Shown here in pieces: positions 6,351 through 14,583 of a stretch of 16,952 bases of DNA. Source of the DNA: a bacterium (GTDB lineage: Bacteria; JAMORN01); assembly GCA_027063545.1 (NCBI GenBank), contig JAMORN010000304.1, positions 1 through 16,952 of the forward strand. Direction: 5' to 3'. The notes beneath the pieces are model-generated. The model was not told the origin of the DNA. It did not search any database and saw only the letters and a program-made list of their open reading frames with translations. A program made the translations under genes and the position numbers. Position 1 is the stretch's first letter; every line of letters starts with the position of its first letter.

Positions 6351-8054
6351 TTACTTTACTTTAGATACTTCTTTCCACCATTTTTCATATTCTTCATCAC
6401 TATCAAAATAATCAATAACACTTACAATTGCTTTATAATTATCTATATCATACTCTTTTATTTTTACAGGCACTTTATCACCAACATTAAATATACTACT
6501 TAATTTATTTATTTTCTTTTTAGTAATTTCACTAATAGGTAAAATAGCTTCAAATTCATTATTAATATCAACTATTACACTTTTTGGTAATACTCTTACT
6601 ACTTCCGCTTCTACCTTTATACCTACAGGGTATTTTTCAATTATTTTATCCCAAGGATTCTCTTGTGTCTGTTTATAGCCTAAAGAAATCTTTCTTTCAT
6701 TTTTATCTATATTCAACACAACAACTTCAATTTCATCACCTTTCTTAAACATTTTACTTGGATCTATATATCTCTTTGTCCATGATAAATCAGAAGTATG
6801 AACTAGCCCATCTATACCACCTGGTAATTCTACAAACACTCCAAAATTTGTTATATTACATACCTTACCTTTTACTTTTGAACCTACTGGAAACTTTTCT
6901 TCTATATTTTGCCAAGGATCCTCTCCTAATTGTTTTAAACCTAAAGAGATCTTTCTCTCTTTCTTATCAATTGAGAGAATTTTTGCTTTTACTTTATCTC
7001 CTTCTTTATATACATCTCTAGGCTTTTGATCTGGAGCTAAAGGTATTTCTGAAACATGTATTAATCCTTCAATACCTGGTTCTAACTCTACAAAAACACC
7101 ATAATCAGTTACAGCAACCACTGTTCCCTCTATAACATCACCTACTTTATACTTATCACCTACTCTTTCCCATGGATGTGGTTCAAGCTGTTTTAATCCC
7201 AATGATATTCTTTCCTTCTTTTCATCAAAGCCTAAAATTTTAACTTTTATTCTATCACCTACCTTAAAATATTGAGAGGGATGTTTTACTCTACCCCAAG
7301 AGATATCTGTAATATGTAAAAGTCCATCTGCCCCACCTAAATCAATAAATACTCCATAATCTGTAACATTTTTTACAATACCTTCTCTCACCTGTCCTAC
7401 TTGGAGCTCTTTCAATAATTGTTCTCTCATTTTTTCTCTTTCTTCTTCTAATATAATTCTTCTAGACACTACTATATTCTTTCTTAATTTATTTATCTTA
7501 ACAATTTTAACATCTATTTCTTTTCCAACCCATTCATCCATATTTGGTATTGGTTTAATATCAATTTGACTACCTGGTAAAAAGGCATCAACACCTAATA
7601 AATCAACTAGCATTCCTCCTTTAATTCTCTTTAAAATCTTTGCCTTTAATATTGTTCCTTCCTTGTAGTATCTTTCAATATCATCCCATAACAAGATATA
7701 TCTAGCCTTTAACATTGAAATCTTAACCTTACCTTCTTCATCTTCCAAAGCTTCTAAATATACATCAATCTCATCTCCAACTTTATATTTTGAAATATCT
7801 CTAAACTCTGATAATGGAATTACACCCTCACTCTTATATCCAATATCAACAAAGACACCCTCTTCTGTAATTGCAACAATAACTCCTTTTATAACCTTTC
7901 CTTCTTCATAAACAGTTACAGCCTGTTTTAATTTCTCATCAATCTTTTCATCCTTAATTGTACTATCTTTTTCTTTTTGCCATAACTCTTCAACTTCCTT
8001 TGGGTCTTTATAAATCTTCTCTCCCGGTAAAATCTGACTTAAATCTACACTCAT
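6351..8054 (-). CDS. rpsA: 30S ribosomal protein S1 (six S1 domains)
   Basis: S1 binds mRNA on the 30S subunit and helps start translation, especially on messages with weak SD sequences. The 567-residue protein has six S1 OB-fold repeats at about 52-116, 132-198, 219-288, 304-374, 389-460 and 476-547. Domains 3-5 carry the strongest RNA-binding signatures (DYGVFIDL, DYGVFVEL, NFGVFVEL and repeated ISLG.KQ), while 1, 2 and 6 are more diverged, as in Proteobacteria-type S1. A charged lead of about 50 residues precedes domain 1. The start has a strong AAGGAGGT 7 nt upstream. It follows ispH in the widespread cmk-ispH-rpsA arrangement and is closed by a strong terminator. Confidence 0.97.
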   Translation of the reverse strand: MSVDLSQILPGEKIYKDPKEVEELWQKEKDSTIKDEKIDEKLKQAVTVYEEGKVIKGVIVAITEEGVFVDIGYKSEGVIPLSEFRDISKYKVGDEIDVYLEALEDEEGKVKISMLKARYILLWDDIERYYKEGTILKAKILKRIKGGMLVDLLGVDAFLPGSQIDIKPIPNMDEWVGKEIDVKIVKINKLRKNIVVSRRIILEEEREKMREQLLKELQVGQVREGIVKNVTDYGVFIDLGGADGLLHITDISWGRVKHPSQYFKVGDRIKVKILGFDEKKERISLGLKQLEPHPWERVGDKYKVGDVIEGTVVAVTDYGVFVELEPGIEGLIHVSEIPLAPDQKPRDVYKEGDKVKAKILSIDKKERKISLGLKQLGEDPWQNIEEKFPVGSKVKGKVCNITNFGVFVELPGGIDGLVHTSDLSWTKRYIDPSKMFKKGDEIEVVVLNIDKNERKISLGYKQTQENPWDKIIEKYPVGIKVEAEVVRVLPKSVIVDINNEFEAILPISEITKKKINKLSSIFNVGDKVPVKIKEYDIDNYKAIVSVIDYFDSDEEYEKWWKEVSKVK

Positions 8055-8090
8055 ACTATATACCTCCTTACATTTTTTTCTTCTCTATAT

Positions 8091-9005
8091 TTACATTTTT
8101 TTTATTGAAATTTCAACATCTTTTATAATCCAATCAGGAGTAGAAGCACCTGCACTTATTCCAACTCTTTTTACATCTTTAAACCATTCAGGATTTAATT
8201 CATCCTTTGTTTCTATAAAATATGCCTTTTTAGCTTCTTTTTTTGCTATAGAATATAATTTATTAGTATTTGAGGAATTTTTTCCTCCTATAACTATTAT
8301 TAAATCTACTATCTTAGCTAATCTTCTTGTTGCTTCTTGTCTTTTTCTTGTAGCATCACAAATAGTGTTATATACCTTTATATTCTCAACTAGAGGCATA
8401 ATATCATTTATTATGTTTTTATAATCTTCTATTTTTAGTGTTGTCTGAGCTACAAAGCCTACCCTCTTATATTTTACCACTCTATCTTCTCTTATATCTA
8501 CCAAATCCTCTGCCTTAAAAATCTTATACTCTAAAAACTCAACCCTTTCGTTTTCTGGTATATTATAATATTCTTCTGGGTCTATTACTATTGTATTATT
8601 TCCATAAGATACTAATCCTTTAACCTCTGGATGTTCAGGTTTGCCTACCACAACAACCTTATAACCTTCTTTTGATAGATTTGCCACATACATTTGAGCT
8701 TTTTTTACAAAAGGACATGTGGCATCTATTATTTTTAAATTCTTTTCCTTAGCCTTTTCAAATTCTTCTTTAGGAATTCCATGAGACCTTATTATGACAT
8801 AGCTATTATCTGGAACCTCATCTATACTATTAACCGTAATTACTCCTAACTTTTTCAATCTTTCTACTTCTTGAGGATTATGAATAATTGGACCAAGGCT
8901 GTATAATATAACATTATCCTTAGCCTCTTTTAATATCATATTTATTGCTCTTTTTACTCCAAAACAAAATCCTAAATCCTCAGCTCTTACTATCTCAATA
9001 CTCAT
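8091..9005 (-). CDS. ispH: 4-hydroxy-3-methylbut-2-enyl diphosphate reductase (IspH/LytB)
   Basis: IspH catalyses the last step of the MEP isoprenoid pathway, reducing HMBPP to IPP and DMAPP with a [4Fe-4S] cluster. The three cluster cysteines are Cys14 (LGFCFGV), Cys97 (DATCPFV) and Cys215 (TICDATRKRQ). Substrate-binding groups are present: His42, His75 (IRSHG), His125 with catalytic Glu127 (HPEVKG), QTTL (186-189), SSN (243-245) and SAGASTPDW near the end. The length (304) is normal and no S1 domain is fused, unlike some Clostridia. The ATG overlaps the cmk stop as ATGA, implying translational coupling. Confidence 0.98.
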   Translation of the reverse strand: MSIEIVRAEDLGFCFGVKRAINMILKEAKDNVILYSLGPIIHNPQEVERLKKLGVITVNSIDEVPDNSYVIIRSHGIPKEEFEKAKEKNLKIIDATCPFVKKAQMYVANLSKEGYKVVVVGKPEHPEVKGLVSYGNNTIVIDPEEYYNIPENERVEFLEYKIFKAEDLVDIREDRVVKYKRVGFVAQTTLKIEDYKNIINDIMPLVENIKVYNTICDATRKRQEATRRLAKIVDLIIVIGGKNSSNTNKLYSIAKKEAKKAYFIETKDELNPEWFKDVKRVGISAGASTPDWIIKDVEISIKKM

Positions 9006-9688
9006 TTTTCAATTTGTTTTAAAACATAATCAACTACAAACTTTACTTGTTCATCTATAGTCATATTGGTAGTATCTACTTCTATCGCATCATCAGCTTT
9101 TTTTAAAGGACTATCCTCTCTTGTTTGATCTAGGTAATCTCTTCTTTTTATATCCTCAAGTACTTTTTCATAAGTAATATCTATATTTTTTTCTTTAAAT
9201 TCCTTCCATCTTCTTTTTGCTCTCTCTTCTGCAGACGCTGTAAAGAAAAATTTAAAATCAGCATTTGGAAATACAACTGTGCCTATATCTCTACCATCTA
9301 ATATACAACTATTTTTAGCTCCATACTCTCTCTGTTTTTCTACCAATACTCTTCTAACTTCACTAACTGCACAATAATCTGAAACTGCTCTTGTTATATC
9401 AGGAGTCCTTATTATATCAGAGATATCTTCATTATTTACTATTATTACTTCTTTATCTCCATCAAAATAGAATTTGAAATCTAAACTTTTTGCTAACTCT
9501 TCAAGACGCTTTTTATCAATTAAAGGAATATTATTTTTTAATGCAAAATAAGTTAAAGCTCGATACATTGAACCTGTATTTAAGTAAGATATACCTAAAA
9601 TTTGAGCAACCTTTTTGGCTGTAGTACTCTTTCCACTAGCTGCTGGTCCATCTATAGCTATAATTATATGTTTATCTTTTGGAATCAT
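9002..9688 (-). CDS. cmk: Cytidylate kinase
   Basis: Cmk phosphorylates CMP and dCMP with ATP. The 228-residue protein has the P-loop GPAASGKST (14-22) in the bacterial Cmk context, NTGSMYRAL for the nucleotide-binding region, LDGRDIGTVVFPNADFKFF with the CMP-contacting residues, AEERAKRRW in the lid, and RDYLDQTREDSPLKKADDA near the end. The ATG at 9688 is the only plausible start near the P-loop, yet the 41 nt before it are almost pure A+T with no SD. Initiation may rely on S1, coupling or a leaderless message. It is the first gene of cmk-ispH-rpsA. Confidence 0.97.
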   Translation of the reverse strand: MIPKDKHIIIAIDGPAASGKSTTAKKVAQILGISYLNTGSMYRALTYFALKNNIPLIDKKRLEELAKSLDFKFYFDGDKEVIIVNNEDISDIIRTPDITRAVSDYCAVSEVRRVLVEKQREYGAKNSCILDGRDIGTVVFPNADFKFFFTASAEERAKRRWKEFKEKNIDITYEKVLEDIKRRDYLDQTREDSPLKKADDAIEVDTTNMTIDEQVKFVVDYVLKQIEK

Positions 9689-9729
9689 AAGTAATAAAAA
9701 ATAAATTTATTTATATAAAAATCAAAAAA

Positions 9730-10608
9730 TTATCTATAATTAGTTAAAAACCCTAAAGCCTTATCGAGTTCATCAATAGGAACTAATGTATCAAAGCATG
9801 GGCCATTAATTCTGATATTTAAGATACCATATACTGGTATTGGATAAGCATCTATTATTCCCTCTACCAAATCCCTTTCACAAGCAACAGCAACTATTAC
9901 TGTTGGTCTTACCTCAACAATTATTTTTCTTGCTAGTGTACCTCCTGTTGCTACCTTTACATTCTCAATACCATATTTTTCTGCTAAATCAAGGATATAC
10001 TTAATATCGCATTTTCCACATTTTGCACAATTTTTTATATCTATTGTTATTCTATAAGGGCATTTATGCCATTGAATACAATGGGGAAGAAGAATTAAAA
10101 CCCTTTTACTAGATATTCGACCTGCCTTTGCTAGAGCTTCAATCATTGCATTATTTACAGTAACAAAACTATTTCCTATTTCATCCCGAGAGAAACCTAA
10201 AAAACCTCCAAGAATATAAGTAATAGGATAAAGAACCTTAACAGTTATACTCTTTTCACTATGAGGATATAAAAAATCTCTTTTTGTTAATACTGTTAAG
10301 AAAATTAAAGATAATCCTCCAAATATAATAATTAAAAATAAAATTCCTAAAAATGTAATTCCATATGCTAAATACGGATGAAATTCATAAAGTCTAGGAT
10401 ATATTAAATAAAGAATAACACCTTCTACAACTGCTAAAATAAAAAAACTTAAATAGGATAAAAAGAAAAATATTCTCGGATTTGTGATATCTTTAATTCT
10501 TTTTGCAATTTCTGGAGGAAGGGCTTTATAACATGTAATCTGTTTAGGAAAACTTTTTTTAGCTTCCTCTATCTCTTTTGCTAATTCTTTTAATGAAGGT
10601 TCTCCCAT
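9730..10608 (-). CDS. DUF116 family membrane-anchored cysteine-rich protein
   Basis: The function is unknown. The N-terminal third has a charged helix (1-42) and two predicted membrane helices (about 46-70 and 80-106), then a loop and a soluble C-terminal domain matching DUF116. That domain carries LLPHCIQWHKCP (Cys177, Cys183), CAKCGKC (Cys194, 197, 200), ATGGTLARKI (220-230), VACERDL with Cys243, and NGPCFDT with Cys271. Seven cysteines in this pattern, including C-x2-C-x2-C, suggest metal or Fe-S binding (inference). It begins 14 nt after thiC, with AAGG about 9 nt upstream of the ATG, so it is likely co-transcribed with the thiolase-like gene and thiC. Family members occur beside varied genes, so context alone does not give a role. 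Confidence 0.85.
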   Translation of the reverse strand: MGEPSLKELAKEIEEAKKSFPKQITCYKALPPEIAKRIKDITNPRIFFFLSYLSFFILAVVEGVILYLIYPRLYEFHPYLAYGITFLGILFLIIIFGGLSLIFLTVLTKRDFLYPHSEKSITVKVLYPITYILGGFLGFSRDEIGNSFVTVNNAMIEALAKAGRISSKRVLILLPHCIQWHKCPYRITIDIKNCAKCGKCDIKYILDLAEKYGIENVKVATGGTLARKIIVEVRPTVIVAVACERDLVEGIIDAYPIPVYGILNIRINGPCFDTLVPIDELDKALGFLTNYR

Positions 10609-10622
10609 CTATTTCAACCTTT

Positions 10623-11948
10623 TTATAATAGACCTTTCATTTTCTTTGCAACCTCAGGTTCTTCTCTTAAAGCACAGAACTTTCCACACATTGTACATTT
10701 TTCCTCATCTCCACTTGGTGGTCTTTTTTCTCTATAACTTCTTGCCTTCTCAGGATCAAAGGTTAATGAAAAAATCTCTTCCCATCTAAATACTCTTTTT
10801 GCTTTTGCCATTTTAATCTCTTTTTCCCATGCCTGAGGTTTTCCCCTCGCTACATCTGCAGCATGGGCTGCAATCTTTGAAGCAATTACACCTTCTTTAA
10901 CATCATTCACATCAGGAAGAGCTAAATGCTCTGCTGGAGTAAGATAACATAAAAAATCTGCTCCTTCCATTGCTGCCAAAGCGCCTCCTATAGCACCTGC
11001 TATATGATCATATCCAATAGAAATATCTGTCACAAGAGGTCCAAGTATATAAAACGGAGCCCCTTTTGTCAATGACTTCATTATTTTTATATTTTCAACA
11101 ACCATATTTAAAGGAACATGTCCTGGACCTTCTACCATTACCTGAACTCCATACTCCCTAGCTTTTTCTACTAATTCTGCCAATACTATAAGTTCTGAAA
11201 TTTGCCCTTTATCTGTTGCATCTATTGTCGCGCCTGGCCTAAATCCATCCCCTAAAGACAAGGTTACGTTATATTCCTTTGCCATTTCTAAGATTTTATC
11301 AAAATGTTCATATAGAGGATTCTCTTTTTCATTATAAACTATCCATCTTGCTAAAATTGAGCCTCCTCTTGAAACTATCCCTTCAATACGCTTGGAGGCT
11401 ATAAGATGTTTTACAGTCTCTTTTGTTACTCCAGCATGAATTGTAATAAAATCTATACCATCTGTGATATGCTTCTCAAATGCTTTTAAGATTTCATCAA
11501 CAGTCATATGAAGAATACTCTTCTTATGGATTTCTACAGCCTCTACCGCAGCAGAATAAATAGGAACACTTCCCACCGGTACATCTGACAATTCTAATAT
11601 CCTTTTTCTTATCTCATCCAAATCACCACCTGTAGAAAGATCCATTACTGCATCAGCACCATATTTTATTGCTACTTTTAATTTCTTCAACTCTTCATCT
11701 AAATTATGATAATCATCTGATGTTCCTATATTTGCATTTACCTTAACTAAGAGACCCTCACCTATTGCTAAAGGTTTTTTTATTCTTTTTAACCTTTTTT
11801 TATTTCCAACAACAACAATTGTTCCCTTTTCTATTCCCTCAATTAGATGCTCTTCAGAAACCTTCTCATATTCTGCTGCTTTTTTTAAATATTCTCTAAA
11901 ATCAGGATCATTTAAAATTTCATATTTATAATTCTTTTGCAGATACAT
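10623..11948 (-). CDS. thiC: Phosphomethylpyrimidine synthase ThiC (short form)
   Basis: ThiC is a radical SAM enzyme that converts aminoimidazole ribotide to hydroxymethylpyrimidine phosphate, the pyrimidine part of thiamine. Conserved blocks: NANIGTS (71-77), GADAVMDLSTGGD (97-109), FITIHAGVT (167-175), SRGGSI, LSLGDGFRPG (230-239), MVEGPGHVPL (271-280), GPLVTDI.IGYDHI (303-316) and FLCYLTPAEHL (332-342). The C-terminal cluster motif is CTMCGKFC (Cys418, 421, 425), spaced C-x2-C-x3-C, one residue shorter than the C-x2-C-x4-C of E. coli-type ThiC. At 441 residues it lacks the N-terminal extension of the roughly 630-aa form. AAGGAGAT about 6 nt before the ATG supports the start. No TPP riboswitch was recognised upstream of the operon. 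Confidence 0.96.
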   Translation of the reverse strand: MYLQKNYKYEILNDPDFREYLKKAAEYEKVSEEHLIEGIEKGTIVVVGNKKRLKRIKKPLAIGEGLLVKVNANIGTSDDYHNLDEELKKLKVAIKYGADAVMDLSTGGDLDEIRKRILELSDVPVGSVPIYSAAVEAVEIHKKSILHMTVDEILKAFEKHITDGIDFITIHAGVTKETVKHLIASKRIEGIVSRGGSILARWIVYNEKENPLYEHFDKILEMAKEYNVTLSLGDGFRPGATIDATDKGQISELIVLAELVEKAREYGVQVMVEGPGHVPLNMVVENIKIMKSLTKGAPFYILGPLVTDISIGYDHIAGAIGGALAAMEGADFLCYLTPAEHLALPDVNDVKEGVIASKIAAHAADVARGKPQAWEKEIKMAKAKRVFRWEEIFSLTFDPEKARSYREKRPPSGDEEKCTMCGKFCALREEPEVAKKMKGLL

Positions 11949-11962
11949 AATTATATCTCCTT

Positions 11963-12997
11963 TTACCTTAAACTCCAGTTACTAACAAAAATAAAATCTT
12001 TTTCTGTAATTTGTGGTAAATTTTTTGTCTCAATTCTGAATATCTCTTTCTCATTTAAGTTATCATCTAGTTGTATAACAGTTAAAACATCCTGTGAATA
12101 CTTCTTACCATAAAAATATAAAATACTAAGAGCAGAAGTAAGAAAATTATTATCATAAATTTTTTCTAGTAGAGCTACAGGCCCTTTATTGTTAAGAGAC
12201 TTTACAAAGAAAAGTTTATCTTTATTCTTCTTGAAAATAGTGTGGTAAAATAATTTTCCTTCTTCCTCCGTTCTTGAAAGAATAATCTTCCCCATACCTG
12301 GTACTCTTAAATGCCTTCCAAGTTTTAGTAAGAATATATCAAAAGGCTCTATATCTCTATAGGTAGTATTATCTAAAAGTTCTTTCAATTTTTTAGAATA
12401 ACCAACCTCTGTCAATAAACAACCTCCTCCTGGTGAAGGATAATTTAATCCAAACTCCTCTGCTAATTTCATTTGTCTTTCTCTTGATCTTCCTTTTATA
12501 TCTAAAAGCTTCTCTCTATCAACCCATCCTTCTCGTTCTGGTAAAGTTGGCTCTAAAAGTTTTGCTGAAAGAGGTCTTAAGGTTATATCTCCTAAAAAAG
12601 TGAGTTTATCCACCATTCTAAGAGCCTCTTTTCTCTGAGATTTAGGACGTTGCCCTAAAACCTCTCCAGTTATTATAAAATGGCCTCCAATCTCATCTAA
12701 ATACTCTTTTGCTGTTTTTATCTGCATAGCATGACAATCTATACATGGATTTAATGCTTTTCCAAAACCATAAACATTATTTTTTATCACATCAAGTTGC
12801 TTTTTTGTTATATCAATAATCTTAATAGGAAGATTAAGTTGTTTTATATAAGATATACGAGAACTTAACTTAGAAGAAAAGAAATAACTCTGAAAATGAA
12901 CAACATGGACCTCTATGCCTTGCATAGCAATCAGTTTTGCTGCCAATAAACTATCAAGCCCCCCAGACACTAAAGCCACCGCCTTTATATTAGTCAT
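11963..12997 (-). CDS. PP-loop ATPase, tRNA thiouridylase-like, with C-terminal NFACT-R-like region
   Basis: The N-terminal two-thirds is a PP-loop (adenylating) domain: SGGLDS at 11-16, then NPCIDCHAMQIK (83-94) resembling the MnmA-type N-P-C-x2-C-N segment, ITGEVLGQRPKSQ (109-121), LRPLSAKLLEPT (140-151), GRSRERQMKLAEEFG (169-183) and SPGGGC (188-193). Cys85, Cys88 and Cys193 form the three-cysteine pattern that binds an Fe-S cluster or carries sulfur in related tRNA thiolases. The C-terminal RHLRVPGMGKIILSRTEEE (228-246) resembles the NFACT-R RNA-binding region reported fused to such PP-loop proteins. I infer a tRNA 2- or 4-thiouridine synthase; the modified base is uncertain. MnmA proper is less likely given the C-terminus. 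ATG at 12997 follows AAGGG by 8 nt. First gene of the thiC unit. Confidence 0.8.
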   Translation of the reverse strand: MTNIKAVALVSGGLDSLLAAKLIAMQGIEVHVVHFQSYFFSSKLSSRISYIKQLNLPIKIIDITKKQLDVIKNNVYGFGKALNPCIDCHAMQIKTAKEYLDEIGGHFIITGEVLGQRPKSQRKEALRMVDKLTFLGDITLRPLSAKLLEPTLPEREGWVDREKLLDIKGRSRERQMKLAEEFGLNYPSPGGGCLLTEVGYSKKLKELLDNTTYRDIEPFDIFLLKLGRHLRVPGMGKIILSRTEEEGKLFYHTIFKKNKDKLFFVKSLNNKGPVALLEKIYDNNFLTSALSILYFYGKKYSQDVLTVIQLDDNLNEKEIFRIETKNLPQITEKDFIFVSNWSLR

Positions 12998-13024
12998 TTC
13001 TACTACCCTTGTTTTATTTTAAAT

Positions 13025-13053
13025 ATTATAGTTTTAGTAGTATTTAAATATAA
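13025..13053 (-). promoter_or_regulatory. Promoter for PP-loop-thiC-DUF116 operon
   Basis: A perfect TATAAT -10 box on the minus strand (13025-13030) lies about 28 nt before the PP-loop ATG. A weak -35 (TTATAT, about 13048-13053) is 17 nt upstream and overlaps the rplQ terminator tail. The predicted leader is only about 20 nt, too short for a riboswitch. Confidence 0.55.
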
Positions 13054-13087
13054 AAAAATAAGCGACTACCCTTTAAAGGATAGCCGC
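13050..13087 (-). terminator. Intrinsic terminator after rplQ
   Basis: A 10-bp GC-rich hairpin (arms 13078-13087 and 13062-13071, two G-U pairs, loop TTTAAA that can extend the stem) is followed on the minus strand by TTATTTTTTTATATTT. It closes the ribosomal/RNA polymerase operon 38 nt after the rplQ stop. A smaller 8-bp hairpin (13091-13098 with 13107-13114) sits just before it and has no T tract. Confidence 0.88.
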
Positions 13088-13124
13088 CTCTTTAGAATTA
13101 TTTTCCATTCTAAATTTTATAAAT

Positions 13125-13532
13125 TTATTTGCTTTCTTCTGTTGAAGCCTCTTCATTCTTGCTCGCTATCTTGTCATAATCAACCAATTCAATTATAGCA
13201 AGTTCGCTATTATCTCCTCTTCTTCTTTTATCTAATTTATAAATCCTTGTATATCCTCCATTTCTTTCTAAATAAATAGGTGCTATTTCATTAAATAATT
13301 TATACATAGCCTCTTTTTTATATAAAAACTTTAAAGCCAGTCTTCTCGCTGCTAAAGTATTCTTTTTCCCATAAGTAATAAGTCTTTCTACTAAAGATCT
13401 AACTGCTTTTGCTTTTACTAATGTTGTTGTAATCCTTCCATATAAAATTAAATCAGTAGCCAAATTTCTAAGAACTGCTTCTCTATGTTCTTTTAATCTT
13501 GATAACTTCTTTACTTTCTTTCTATGACGCAT
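13125..13532 (-). CDS. rplQ: 50S ribosomal protein L17
   Basis: Bacterial L17 of the large subunit, recognised by MRHRKKVKKLSRLKEHREAV at the start, the LATDLILYGRITTTLVKAKAVR block, and KRRGDNSELAIIELV near the end. At 135 residues it has a slightly extended acidic/polar tail (EEASTEESK) beyond the conserved core. AGGAGA precedes the ATG. It is the last gene of the alpha operon, 30 nt after rpoA, and is followed by a terminator. Confidence 0.98.
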   Translation of the reverse strand: MRHRKKVKKLSRLKEHREAVLRNLATDLILYGRITTTLVKAKAVRSLVERLITYGKKNTLAARRLALKFLYKKEAMYKLFNEIAPIYLERNGGYTRIYKLDKRRRGDNSELAIIELVDYDKIASKNEEASTEESK

Positions 13533-13562
13533 ACCTTCTCTCCTATAAAGAATTTAATGTTT

Positions 13563-14546
13563 TTAATCGTTCATTATCTCTTCTACTTCTTTTTTCATAC
13601 CAAGTCTTAATCCTAATCTCTTCAATACATCATTAATCTCTTCTAATGACTTCTTCCCAAAATTTTTTAACTTTAATATTTCATCTTCTTCATATTTTAC
13701 TAAATCTGCTAATGTCTCAATATTTGCACTCTTTAAACAATTTGTACTTCTTACAGATAACTCTAATTCAGATATTTTCATAGATAATAGCCTCTTCATT
13801 TGCTCTTTCTTTTCATCTACCTCAACAACTTCCTCTTCTTCTATTTCTATTGTATTAAAAATAAATAAGTTAAAATGATCAATTAAAACATTCGCTGCAT
13901 ATGATATAGCTTCATCAGGTGTTATACTTCCATCTGTCCATACATTTAAAATAAGTCTTTCTAAATCTGTTCTTTTTCCAACTCTAACATTTTCTATATA
14001 AAATGATACTTTTTCTACTGGAGAATATAATGTATCCATCCAAATATATCCCACAGGAACATCATCAGTTACCTCATGTTCTTCTTCAGGAACATAACCT
14101 CTTCCAATATTTACATATATTTCCATATCAAGAACACCATCTTTATTAAGCTCTGCTATATGAAGATCTGGATTTACAATTTCAACTCCTGCAGGGGTTT
14201 CTATATCAGCAGCTTTTACTTCTCCGGGACCCTTTACTTGTAACTTTAAGGTTGCTTCTTCTAAATCTCCACCTAATTTTACTCTTAGCTTTTTTAAATT
14301 TAAAATAATCTCTGTAACATCTTCTCTAACACCAGGAATTGTAGAAAACTCAGTCAATACTCCTTCTATTTTTACCCTGACAACTCCAGCTCCTGGAATT
14401 GAAGATAATAAAACTCTTCTTAAAGCATTTCCTATTGTTGTAGCATATCCCTTTTCTAATGGTTCTATATAATAAGTAGCAAATCTATCGTTAGAATTTT
14501 TGTCCTTCTTAACATCAGATGGCATATTTAACTTTTTCCATTTCAT
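13563..14546 (-). CDS. rpoA: DNA-directed RNA polymerase subunit alpha
   Basis: Alpha forms the dimeric scaffold for RNA polymerase assembly, and its C-terminal domain contacts UP elements and activators. The 327-residue protein has the N-terminal domain (about 18-235) with FATYYIEPLEKGYATTIGNALRRVLLSSIPG and STIPGVREDV, a charged linker, and a C-terminal domain (about 258-320) with ELSVRSTNCLKSANI. That segment keeps the Arg and Asn that contact DNA (E. coli R265 and N268), followed by LKNFGKKSLEEI. An SD GGAGG lies rather far upstream of the ATG, with a nearer AAGG. Its place between rpsD and rplQ is canonical. Confidence 0.98.
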   Translation of the reverse strand: MKWKKLNMPSDVKKDKNSNDRFATYYIEPLEKGYATTIGNALRRVLLSSIPGAGVVRVKIEGVLTEFSTIPGVREDVTEIILNLKKLRVKLGGDLEEATLKLQVKGPGEVKAADIETPAGVEIVNPDLHIAELNKDGVLDMEIYVNIGRGYVPEEEHEVTDDVPVGYIWMDTLYSPVEKVSFYIENVRVGKRTDLERLILNVWTDGSITPDEAISYAANVLIDHFNLFIFNTIEIEEEEVVEVDEKKEQMKRLLSMKISELELSVRSTNCLKSANIETLADLVKYEEDEILKLKNFGKKSLEEINDVLKRLGLRLGMKKEVEEIMND

Positions 14547-14583
14547 AGCAACCTTATCCCTCCGAAAAAATTCTTTTTAATTA

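Noticed and set aside
6758-7021. Plus-strand 87-aa open frame inside rpsA
   Set aside because: Leu/Tyr-rich antisense shadow of S1 repeats; no independent support.
9699-9712. 14-bp AT palindrome before cmk as an operator or terminator
   Set aside because: Made only of A and T in AT-rich sequence, with no loop or adjacent T tract specific to it; chance is a sufficient explanation.
12998-13124. Possible TPP riboswitch upstream of the thiC operon
   Set aside because: The interval holds the rplQ terminator and a TATAAT promoter with a roughly 20-nt leader; no CUGAGA or other TPP-aptamer core was found.
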